From contig JACRBR010000307.1 in NCBI GenBank assembly GCA_016213125.1, forward strand, positions 1 to 8,028: a stretch of 8,028 nucleotides of DNA, given 5' to 3'. Each line of letters starts with the position of its first letter. The stretch's first letter is position 1. Positions 1-6,508 of the stretch are shown piece after piece. The notes beneath the pieces were generated by a model. The model saw only the letters and a list, made by a program, of their open reading frames with translations, was not told the DNA's origin and searched no databases. The translations under genes were made by a program, and so were the position numbers. This DNA is from Chloroflexota bacterium (GTDB taxonomy: Bacteria; Chloroflexota; Dehalococcoidia; DSTF01; JACRBR01).

Positions 1-410
1 AGTGCCAGCAGTGCCACGACGACGTCGATATGAAGTGGTCACGCTCCGCGCACGCTGGCCAGTCCTGCGAATCCTGCCACGGGGCTGCCGACCGCCACAT
101 CGAGTTTGGCGCCATTGTCGAGCCCATGAAGGAGCTCTGCACGACCTGCCACCAGAAGACCACGGGCCGTCCCGAATCCTTCTCCACCATCTTCCGTCTG
201 GACCACTTCCCACTCGATGACTGCATGACCTGTCACGATCCGCACTCGCCCGCCGCTGCCTTCCCGGAAATCCCGCACAACGTGGAAGGCCGCGAGGACT
301 GCCTGGCATGCCACGGCGTCCGCGAGATCGCGTCGCTTCCGCCGAACCACATCGAGCGGCCGGTCGAGCTCTGCCTGGGCTGCCACAAGCGCAAGGAGGG
401 TTCGCCATGA
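1..410 (+). CDS. Multiheme c-type cytochrome, 3' part (5' end outside window)
   Basis: The reading frame is open from the left edge (first full codon at 3) to TGA at 408-410, so the N-terminus and signal peptide are missing. In the roughly 136 visible residues there are six CxxCH heme-attachment motifs: CQQCH at 3-17, CESCH at 66-80, CTTCH at 138-152, CMTCH at 222-236, CLACH at 300-314 and CLGCH at 372-386. Extra histidines between them (for example in CHDPH and in DHFP just before CMTCH) could be distal ligands for bis-His hemes, as in the doubled-CxxCH/NrfB/cytochrome c3-like families. Such proteins act outside the cytoplasmic membrane and pass electrons between hemes. The stop overlaps the ATG of the Fe-S protein gene (ATGA), and the last codons carry that gene's Shine-Dalgarno. 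The inferred role is electron exchange with the Fe-S/NrfD partners. Total heme number and exact family cannot be known from this fragment. Confidence 0.9.
   Translation, partial: CQQCHDDVDMKWSRSAHAGQSCESCHGAADRHIEFGAIVEPMKELCTTCHQKTTGRPESFSTIFRLDHFPLDDCMTCHDPHSPAAAFPEIPHNVEGREDCLACHGVREIASLPPNHIERPVELCLGCHKRKEGSP
394..399 (+). promoter_or_regulatory. Shine-Dalgarno for the Fe-S subunit gene
   Basis: A perfect AGGAGG lies 7 nt before the ATG at 407, inside the last codons of the cytochrome gene. It fixes the start at 407 rather than at an upstream in-frame GTG or ATG, and with the ATGA overlap it supports translational coupling. Confidence 0.85.
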
Positions 411-1210
411 GCAAAGGCGTACCGCGGCGCACATTCATAGGCCTGGCTGGACGCGTTGTTGTCGGCTCGATCGTTATCTATGGTGCGCCCTCCCTCGTGA
501 TGAGCCGCCTGGGTCAACCCGGTACGGCCAACGCCGATACCGCCCCGCCCGGATACGAGCCGCGAACGCACGAATGGGTCTTCATCGTCGATACGACGAA
601 GTGCATCGGCTGCGGGCGCTGCGTGCGCGCCTGCAAAGAAGAGAACAGCGTACCGATGGATCCGGACTTCAATCGGACCTGGATCGAGCGCTACGTCCAG
701 ACCTCGGACGGCGAGTGGCACGTGGACTCTCCCGATGCCGGGATCAACGGGTTCACCTCCTGGGAGGCCAACAGCGAGCTGGAGGATCTGGACATCACCA
801 AGGCGTTCTTCCTCCCCAAGCTCTGCAATCAGTGTGAGAAGCCACCCTGCGTCCAGGTCTGTCCCGTTGCAGCCACCTACAAGACGGACGACGGCGTCGT
901 CCTGGTCGACCGCGACCGCTGCATCGGCTGCCGTTACTGCATCCAGGCATGCCCCTACGGCGCCCGCTACCTGGACCCGCACGAGCACGTCGCGGACAAG
1001 TGCACGTGGTGCTACCACCGGATCACCCGTGGCCTGAAGCCCGCTTGTGTCGAGGTCTGCCCGGTGGGCGCGCGTAAGTTCGGCGACCTGCGCGATCCGG
1101 AGAGCGAGGTGTCGAAGATCATCGATGACCTGCGCACATACGTCCTCAAGGAGGATCTGGGCACCAAGCCACGCGTGCACTACACGCAGCTGGACGAAGG
1201 CGTGCGGTAA
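407..1210 (+). CDS. Tat-exported four-[4Fe-4S] ferredoxin-type electron-transfer subunit (PsrB/NrfC/DmsB-like)
   Basis: 267 residues. The N-terminus has a twin-arginine motif (PRRTFIG, residues 6-12), a hydrophobic stretch to about residue 33 and a possible AxA cleavage site at ANA (41-43), so it is probably exported folded by Tat. One odd point is an arginine (R16) early in the hydrophobic stretch. Four cysteine sets follow: C66-C69-C72-C76, C140-C143-C148-C152, C172-C175-C178-C182 and C199-C202-C214-C218. This is the standard layout of the four-cluster subunit in the DmsB/PsrB/NrfC/HybA family. These proteins wire electrons between an NrfD-type quinone site and a periplasmic redox partner. 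The gene overlaps the cytochrome gene by ATGA and the NrfD gene by TAATG, so the three are one operon. The natural reading is that it links hemes of the cytochrome to the membrane quinone subunit. The family call is firm; the substrate of the complex is not known. Confidence 0.93.
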   Translation: MSKGVPRRTFIGLAGRVVVGSIVIYGAPSLVMSRLGQPGTANADTAPPGYEPRTHEWVFIVDTTKCIGCGRCVRACKEENSVPMDPDFNRTWIERYVQTSDGEWHVDSPDAGINGFTSWEANSELEDLDITKAFFLPKLCNQCEKPPCVQVCPVAATYKTDDGVVLVDRDRCIGCRYCIQACPYGARYLDPHEHVADKCTWCYHRITRGLKPACVEVCPVGARKFGDLRDPESEVSKIIDDLRTYVLKEDLGTKPRVHYTQLDEGVR

Positions 1211-3576
1211 TGGACGGCTACATCTTCCCCAACGAGTCGGAGTTCCAGTGGAGCATCCTCATCGTTCTCTACCCGTTCATCACCGGTCTCGTTGCCGGGG
1301 CGTTCGTCGTCTCCTCGCTCTACCACGTGTTCGGCATGAAGTCCCTGCGCCCGGTGGCGCGGCTGGCGCTGATCACCGCGCTGGCCTTCCTGCTGATTGC
1401 CCCGTTGCCCCTCCAGGCACACCTTGGCCACCCGGAGCGCGCGTTCCTCATCTTCCTCACGCCACACTTCACGTCCGCCATGGCCGGATTCGGCTACATC
1501 TGGATGTTCTACCTCGTGCTCGTAGTCGTGGAGACGTGGCTGGTGTTTCGACCGGATATCGTTGCTCTCGCCCAGCGCAGCCGCTGGCCCCTTTCAGCCG
1601 TTTATCGCTCAATGGCCCTCGGTGTGGATGACGTCTCCGAGGAGGCGCTCGAAGTCGACCGAACGCTCATCAAGGTACTGGCTGCCGTCGGTATTCCCGC
1701 CGCTGCGCTCCTCCACGGATACGTCGGCTTCATCTTCGGCGCCATCAAGGCAAACCCATGGTGGTCCACGCCCCTCATGCCCATCATCTTCCTCCTCTCC
1801 GCCATCGTGTCGGGCATCGCGCTGCTCATCGTCATCTACGTCGTCGCCATGAAGCTGCTCGAACGCGAAATCGACCACGACTGTGTTCGTGCTATGGGTG
1901 GCCTCCTCGCCGCCTTCCTGTTCATCGATCTCACCCTCGAAGGCCTCGAGATCCTCAGCATGGCGTACGAGCAAGAGGAGAGCTGGGAGGTCGTGAGCGG
2001 GCTCATCGACCGCATCTTCGTCAGCTTCGTGATTGTCCAGGTTCTGTTAGGTGCAGTCATTCCCCTGGTCGTGTTGGGGTACCTGTCGCTGGGCCGGGTC
2101 AACAAGGGCCTTTCTACCGCTATCACAACACTCATCGGCGGCATGGTCGTCGTGGGCGTGTTCGCCATGCGGTGGAACGTGGTGGTGGGCGGCCAGATGA
2201 TCTCCAAGAGCCTGCGCGGATACGTCGAGTACGAGTGGATCTTCGGCGGCCGCGAGGGCGTGTACATGGCCGCCCTCATCCTGTGCTTGCCGCTCGCAGC
2301 CTTCGTCGCCCTCGCCACTCTTCTCCCTCCTTGGGTTCCTGCCACCGCTGTAGCCGAGGCCGATCCCGGCGCGAGGGTCACCTCCCCGGGCGTCGCCATG
2401 CGCGGCCAGATCGTGCTCGCGCCGCGGGGCGAGCAGGGTGCGCAATATCTGGACCTGCTTGGCGGGTCGCGGCCCAAGCGGTATCTCGGCCTGAAGCTTG
2501 CGATTGTCGGGCTGGCCTCCACCATGGGCGCCCTGATGTTTGGGGTGCTCGCCGCGCCCGGTTCGCCCCGCCTGCTGGAGTTGCCCGGATCGTCGCCGGA
2601 GCGCGTGCTCGTCCCGCAGCTCCGCACGAACTACCCGGCGGCCTTGCTGGCCAGGTTTACCGAGCCCATGGGCGGCTCCTGGGTGGAACCGCTCGACCTC
2701 ACCGTCATGGGCGACCGTGTATTCGTGCTCGATCACGCCGGCGAGCAGGTGGTTGAAATTGACCTCGAGGGTGCCTTCGTTCGGTCCTTCAGCGCCGCCA
2801 CCGTACCCGGCCTGGACATCCACCATCCCCACACCATGGGTAACGACGGCGCCCACATCTACATCGGCAACACCTTCCCGCCGCGCGTCTACGTGCTCGA
2901 TCCCGCCACGTCCACCCTGGTGCGCAGCATCGTCCTGCCGCCGGGACTGATCGAGGGGCTGCCGGCCGTCCCAACCGGCATGGCGCTCACCGGCGAGGGG
3001 AACATCGTGGTTGCCGATGGTCAGAACCACCGCCTCATCATCGTCACGCCGGAAGGTGACCTGGTGCGGGTTGTCGACCGGCCATCGGGCTCCTGGGACC
3101 TGTTCAAACCCGGCAATATCAACGTCGCGCCGGAAACGGCCGCGGCGCGCGTGGGTCCTATCGCCACGACCGGTCGGCCGGGTAGTGTCGGCATCACCGG
3201 CGATGGCACGATCCTCGCGCTGGACATCCTTGGCCCGGGCGTGATGCGCGTAAACCCGGATGGCACGCTCGCGACGACGTTCGCAAGACCATCAGACCCC
3301 GTTGGCGGCGTCTTCGACCCGACCGACATCCTCGTCGATGCAGAAGGCCGTATCTTCGTCTCCGACGAGCTCATTCACGGCATCCAGGTGTACGATCGAA
3401 ACGGCACGCCCCTCGGCATCATCGGCCGGGCCGACCCCAACGCCTTCACGGAGCCCGTGGACATGGCGCGGCCATCAGCGCTCGCCCTGCGTGGCGGCAA
3501 GCTGTACGTCATCGACCGAGGCAAGGGCGTCGTGGTCTACCAGCTGCCATCCGGAACCGAGGCGGTCGCGCCCTAG
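1210..3576 (+). CDS. NrfD/PsrC-type quinone-interacting membrane subunit fused to a C-terminal NHL-type beta-propeller
   Basis: 788 residues, about twice the usual NrfD length. Residues 1-375 are NrfD-like, with nine predicted helices near 14-40, 50-70, 90-113, 154-178, 188-214, 228-251, 268-293, 300-321 and 350-372. The HLGHPERAF stretch (71-79), followed by a helix starting with SAMAGFGYIW, matches the family's LGxPER region. Residues 376-426 are a soluble linker rich in R, P and G, then a tenth helix lies at about 428-449. Residues about 490-780 hold six NHL-like repeats (about 492-529, 538-577, 587-623, 656-693, 702-741, 753-780), each with the pattern of a small residue, a hydrophobic strand, a G/D turn and a strand ending in D, as expected for a six-bladed propeller. 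Positive loops (K44-R51, R114-R133, K215-R227, R296-K299, RPKR 421-424) all fall on one side, putting the propeller outside. NrfD proteins exchange electrons with quinones. The propeller's role is unknown; docking of the cytochrome or another partner is a guess. The start overlaps the previous stop, with GAAGG 9 nt upstream. Confidence 0.9.
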   Translation: MDGYIFPNESEFQWSILIVLYPFITGLVAGAFVVSSLYHVFGMKSLRPVARLALITALAFLLIAPLPLQAHLGHPERAFLIFLTPHFTSAMAGFGYIWMFYLVLVVVETWLVFRPDIVALAQRSRWPLSAVYRSMALGVDDVSEEALEVDRTLIKVLAAVGIPAAALLHGYVGFIFGAIKANPWWSTPLMPIIFLLSAIVSGIALLIVIYVVAMKLLEREIDHDCVRAMGGLLAAFLFIDLTLEGLEILSMAYEQEESWEVVSGLIDRIFVSFVIVQVLLGAVIPLVVLGYLSLGRVNKGLSTAITTLIGGMVVVGVFAMRWNVVVGGQMISKSLRGYVEYEWIFGGREGVYMAALILCLPLAAFVALATLLPPWVPATAVAEADPGARVTSPGVAMRGQIVLAPRGEQGAQYLDLLGGSRPKRYLGLKLAIVGLASTMGALMFGVLAAPGSPRLLELPGSSPERVLVPQLRTNYPAALLARFTEPMGGSWVEPLDLTVMGDRVFVLDHAGEQVVEIDLEGAFVRSFSAATVPGLDIHHPHTMGNDGAHIYIGNTFPPRVYVLDPATSTLVRSIVLPPGLIEGLPAVPTGMALTGEGNIVVADGQNHRLIIVTPEGDLVRVVDRPSGSWDLFKPGNINVAPETAAARVGPIATTGRPGSVGITGDGTILALDILGPGVMRVNPDGTLATTFARPSDPVGGVFDPTDILVDAEGRIFVSDELIHGIQVYDRNGTPLGIIGRADPNAFTEPVDMARPSALALRGGKLYVIDRGKGVVVYQLPSGTEAVAP

Positions 3577-3636
3577 CGGTGCGCGTTCTACCTCCGGCGC
3601 GTTAGCTTCAAACCCACTCAGTCGCGTGAGACTCGG

Positions 3637-5019
3637 TCAATCCAGTGCGAAGAGCTGCCGTACCGCCCGGTCAGCCTCGCCACCGCCCAGGGCGGCGTCG
3701 GACCGCAGGTGCGCAATCGGCTCGTGCAGCATCTTCTTCTGGAGCGCGACCGTTAACGCTTCGATGCGGCGTCGATCGGCTTCTGGAAGCCGGGCCAGGA
3801 GCGTGGACGTCCGGGCAAGCTCCGATTGACGGATAGCCTCCGCCCGGCCTCGGAGGGCGGCGATCGTCGGAGCAGCGTCGCGGACCGCCAGCCACCTCTG
3901 GAACCTCCGGACTTCTTGGTCAACGATCCCCTGCGCCTGGCGCGCAGCCGCGCGACGGCCCCGCATGTTCGAGAGGACGCGCGCCTCTAGGTCGTCGATG
4001 TTGTACAGGTGCACGCCCGGGATATCGCCGGCCGATGGCTCGATATCGCGCGGCACGGCGATGTCGATGAGGAAGAGCGGGCGCCCGCCGCGGTCTCGCA
4101 TCGCGTCCGTGACCATGTCACGGAAGATCACATGATGCGGGGCGCTCGTGCAGCTGATGACGATGTCGCTCTCCGGCAGTGCATGCTCCAACTGCGCCAG
4201 CGTCACGCCGTTTCCGCACTCAAGTGCGAGCCGCTCGGCCCTTTCGACAGTCCTCCCCGCCACGGAGAGGGCGGCAACGCCTTTACTCACGAGGTTGCGC
4301 GCGGCCAGCTCCCCCATCTTCCCTGCGCCGATGAGCAGCACCCGGGCGCTCCGCAGGTCGCCCAGCACCCCGCTCGCCAGCTCAACCGCGGCGTAGCTGA
4401 CGGATGCGGCGTTTCGCCCCACGGCGGTCTCGGTTCGGACGCGCTTTCCGGCCCGGATCGCGTCCCGAAACAGGGTTCCAATGACCGGTCCGGTGGTCTC
4501 TGCAGCAAGGCCGTGCCCCAGCGCGTCCCTCACCTGGCCCAGGATCTGGGGTTCGCCCAGGATCGCCGAATCTAGCCCCCCGGCGACCGAGAAGAGGTGG
4601 CGCGCTGCGTCCTCACCCTCAAGGTAATAGAGGTGCTCGTCGAGGCCCCGCCTCGGTACAGGGCGACCCTCGAGCCAGAAGCGCTTGAGCGCGGGCCGAA
4701 GCGAAGCCGCACGGTCCCACGCCGCATACAGCTCCACGCGGTGGCAGGTCGAGAGAATGGCCCCTTCCGGCACAAACGACGCCAGGCGTTGAAGCGCCCC
4801 TTGTAGTTCCGAAGGAGTAAACGAAAGGGGCTCGCGAAGGTCGATCCCCGACCTCTTGATGCTCATGCCCAGCACCGCGATCCGTGGGTGGCTTCCCCGC
4901 CTCGCGGCGCCCTCTCCATCCGGTGCGGCGAAGCCTCCCCGCTGGGATCGCGGACTTGGGCGCGGGGTCTGCCGCGCGCCCAACGTGACCGAGTTGCGTT
5001 CGCCAGCCTGCCTCTTCAT
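3637..5019 (-). CDS. hemA: Glutamyl-tRNA reductase
   Basis: 460 residues from this start. The enzyme reduces glutamyl-tRNA(Glu) with NADPH to glutamate-1-semialdehyde in the cytoplasm, the first committed step of C5-pathway tetrapyrrole synthesis. Visible family marks are the catalytic cysteine in STCHRVE (C92), the conserved histidine before the GLDSxxLGEPQILGQV signature (H141; signature 148-163), the Rossmann NADPH loop GAGKMGELA (231-239), the ISCTSAP segment, and DIAVPRDIEP (319-328). The C-terminal helical dimerisation domain follows. Two positions differ from the usual: STCNRxE reads STCHRVE, and the N-terminal GxNHxTA motif reads GMSIKRSG (51-58). About 46 Arg/Pro/Gly-rich residues precede the usual family start. 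The ATG at 5019 has GGAG 8 nt upstream, while in-frame alternatives are a TTG (residue 13), a GTG (V49) and an ATG (M52). The extension may be real or a mis-set start. The gene is divergent from ahbC and convergent with the NrfD-NHL gene. Confidence 0.95.
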   Translation of the reverse strand: MKRQAGERNSVTLGARQTPRPSPRSQRGGFAAPDGEGAARRGSHPRIAVLGMSIKRSGIDLREPLSFTPSELQGALQRLASFVPEGAILSTCHRVELYAAWDRAASLRPALKRFWLEGRPVPRRGLDEHLYYLEGEDAARHLFSVAGGLDSAILGEPQILGQVRDALGHGLAAETTGPVIGTLFRDAIRAGKRVRTETAVGRNAASVSYAAVELASGVLGDLRSARVLLIGAGKMGELAARNLVSKGVAALSVAGRTVERAERLALECGNGVTLAQLEHALPESDIVISCTSAPHHVIFRDMVTDAMRDRGGRPLFLIDIAVPRDIEPSAGDIPGVHLYNIDDLEARVLSNMRGRRAAARQAQGIVDQEVRRFQRWLAVRDAAPTIAALRGRAEAIRQSELARTSTLLARLPEADRRRIEALTVALQKKMLHEPIAHLRSDAALGGGEADRAVRQLFALD

Positions 5020-5027
5020 GAAGCCAG

Positions 5028-5031
5028 CTCC
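5028..5031 (-). promoter_or_regulatory. Putative Shine-Dalgarno for hemA
   Basis: GGAG on the minus strand, 8 nt upstream of the ATG at 5019. It is the main sequence support for the long start of hemA, since family alignment alone would favour a start about 46 codons later. Confidence 0.5.
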
Positions 5032-5132
5032 ATCCGCTTACGACGATGGTACCCTCGCATTCCGCCTTCGCACATCGTCTGGTCGGTAGATCGCGGGGCC
5101 AGGACCGCTCGCCGTGAGACATGCTGATCAAG

Positions 5133-5171
5133 CCCCGGCGATACGTTCCCACCTGTACCCCCGGCTATACG
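5133..5171. repeat. 13-bp imperfect direct repeat in hemA/ahbC intergenic region
   Basis: CCCCGGCGATACG at 5133-5145 recurs as CCCCGGCTATACG at 5159-5171, 12 of 13 bases identical, start to start 26 bp. The two copies lie inside the divergent regulatory region. They might be paired operator sites for a regulator controlling heme synthesis, but no known regulator is recognised from the sequence. Confidence 0.6.
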
Positions 5172-5296
5172 AAACGAGATGCATCGATGGGTCGAACCGG
5201 CAGCCTCGCGGGGACGTTCGGCACTTGGCCCCGGCGCCCTGTGGAACGACAGTGATAGCAACGGCCGACGCCCCTACATCCAACGGGGTCTGCCGC

Positions 5297-5301
5297 GGAG
5301 G
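5297..5301 (+). promoter_or_regulatory. Shine-Dalgarno for ahbC
   Basis: GGAGG with 7 nt to the ATG at 5309. It decides the start: the frame is open back to 5114, but the protein from 5309 begins exactly as AhbC proteins usually do. Confidence 0.85.
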
Positions 5302-5308
5302 TAACGCC

Positions 5309-6508
5309 ATGCTGAGTCTTTCAAGACTGCTCTGCGGGACGGTGACCGAGGGTGACGCCCTGCGATACGATCGGCGCTCCGCGGCGCTCCCGCCTCACCT
5401 GCTCCACTTCTCCGAGGACAAGCGACCGGTGGTGGTTTGGAACGTCACCAGGAGCTGTAACCTCCACTGTGTCCACTGTTACGCCGCGGCGGCCGATCGC
5501 CCCTTTGCCGGCGAACTTTCGACCGAAGAAGGCCTGCGGGTCATAGACGACCTGGCGGCCTTCGGCACTCCGGTCGTTCTCTTCTCCGGCGGCGAACCGC
5601 TGTCCCGCCCGGACCTCTTCACCCTCTCCCGCCACGCGCGCGATCGCGGACTGCGCGCCGTGCTGTCCACCAACGGCACGCTGATCACGCCGGATGTGGC
5701 GCGCGAGGCCAAGGAGCAGGGATTCTCCTACGTCGGCGTGAGCCTGGACGGGCTCCAGCCCATCCACGACCGCTTCCGTGGCAAGCAGGGCGCGTTCGAC
5801 GCGGCGATTGCGGGCATACGGGCCTGCCGCGAAGCCGGCGTCCGCGTCGGCGTGCGCTTCACCATCACGCGCCGCAACCAGCACGACCTGCCGCGCATCC
5901 TCGATCTGTTGGAGGAGGAGGATATCCCGCGCTTCTGCATGTACCACCTCGCGTATAGCGGGCGGGGCAAGCGTATCGCCGCCGATGCGCTGGCTGCTGA
6001 CGAGACGCGCGCAGCCCTCGACCTGCTCTGCGATCGTGTTCTGGACTGGCACGAGCGCGGCATGGACAAGGAGGTCCTGACCGTCGACAACCATGCCGAT
6101 TCCGCCTACCTGTACTTGAAGATCAAAGAAACCCAACCCGAGCGTGCTGAAGAGGTGCTGCGCCTCATGCGGTGGAATGGCGGCAACAGTTCTGGCACCG
6201 GAGTCGGCTGCATCGACTACCTGGGAAACGTGCACCCGGACCAGTTCTCCTGGCACCTGACCCTCGGCAACGTGCGGGAACGGCCGTTCAGCGAGATCTG
6301 GCAGGACGTGTCCAACCCGCTTCTGGCAGGCCTTCGGAGTCGAGGCGAGCTGATCACCGGCCGCTGCGCAGGCTGTGGGTTCTTCGACATCTGCAACGGA
6401 AATCTGCGCGTGCGCGCCGAGGCCGCCACTGGCGACCTCTGGGCGTCCGATCCCGCGTGCTACCTCACCGATGGTGAGATTCACGCGGGAGAACTGGTGG
6501 GTGCGTGA
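5309..6508 (+). CDS. ahbC: 12,18-didecarboxysiroheme deacetylase, radical SAM/SPASM (AhbC; NirJ-related)
   Basis: 399 residues. AhbC removes the two acetate side chains of 12,18-didecarboxysiroheme by radical chemistry, leaving methyl groups and giving Fe-coproporphyrin III in the siroheme-dependent heme pathway. The radical SAM cluster motif is C50-x3-C54-x2-C57 (SCNLHCVHC), with the SAM-binding GGEP at 94-97 and STNGT at 120-124. The C-terminal SPASM-like region has cysteines C301, C353, C356, C362 and C384 for an auxiliary cluster. The N-terminus (LSRLLCGTV, GDALRY, LPPHLLHFSEDKRPVVVWN) and the segments VLTVDNHAD, GNSSGTGVGC, LGNVRERPFSEIW and RAEAATGDLWASDPACYLTD agree closely with AhbC as I remember the family, more than with NirJ of heme d1 synthesis, which starts differently. 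The stop overlaps the next gene's start (TGATG), so the two radical SAM genes are coupled. HemA upstream and a siroheme decarboxylase downstream fit the pathway. Confidence 0.9.
   Translation: MLSLSRLLCGTVTEGDALRYDRRSAALPPHLLHFSEDKRPVVVWNVTRSCNLHCVHCYAAAADRPFAGELSTEEGLRVIDDLAAFGTPVVLFSGGEPLSRPDLFTLSRHARDRGLRAVLSTNGTLITPDVAREAKEQGFSYVGVSLDGLQPIHDRFRGKQGAFDAAIAGIRACREAGVRVGVRFTITRRNQHDLPRILDLLEEEDIPRFCMYHLAYSGRGKRIAADALAADETRAALDLLCDRVLDWHERGMDKEVLTVDNHADSAYLYLKIKETQPERAEEVLRLMRWNGGNSSGTGVGCIDYLGNVHPDQFSWHLTLGNVRERPFSEIWQDVSNPLLAGLRSRGELITGRCAGCGFFDICNGNLRVRAEAATGDLWASDPACYLTDGEIHAGELVGA

Larger units (their letters stand above)
5020..5308. promoter_or_regulatory. Divergent hemA/ahbC intergenic regulatory region
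   Basis: 289 bp between the divergent starts of hemA (minus) and ahbC (plus); promoters for both must lie here or nearby. The ahbC frame stays open upstream to 5114, but the strong Shine-Dalgarno at 5297 argues that this part is not translated. I could not find a confident -35/-10 pair on either strand: TATACG at 5166-5171 (plus) and TATAGC at 5169-5164 (minus) resemble -10 boxes but lack well-spaced TTGACA-like partners. I also see no FNR box, cobalamin riboswitch or T-box element. The clearest structure is a 13-bp direct repeat, listed separately. Confidence 0.5.

Noticed and set aside
308..406. N-terminal extension of the Fe-S protein from 308
   Set aside because: It overlaps the heme motifs of the cytochrome in another frame; the Tat signal and perfect Shine-Dalgarno place the start at 407.
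1758..2756. Long alternative-frame ORFs over the NrfD-NHL gene (plus 1758-2756, minus 2047-3030, minus 1836-2627)
   Set aside because: They are Arg/His/Pro-rich shadows of the main frame, with no domains, as is common in GC-rich genes.
5164..5171. TATACG (plus) / TATAGC (minus) as -10 promoter boxes
   Set aside because: No TTGACA-like hexamer at 16-18 bp on either strand; not enough to call a promoter.
5016..5261. Minus-strand 81-residue ORF whose TGA overlaps the hemA ATG
   Set aside because: It looks like a coupled leader gene by position, but its sequence is low-complexity Arg-rich without recognisable domains and it spans the expected promoter region; a chance open frame in GC-rich DNA is likelier.
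5114..5308. In-frame upstream extension of ahbC from a GTG at 5114 (65 extra residues)
   Set aside because: GGAGG at 5297-5301 sits ideally before ATG 5309, and the protein from there starts like known AhbC proteins; the extension has no family-like sequence.
5309..6508. NirJ (heme d1 synthesis) as the name of the first radical SAM enzyme
   Set aside because: The N-terminal and C-terminal segments match AhbC better and no heme d1-specific gene (nirF, nirS) is visible; not fully excluded without flanking sequence.
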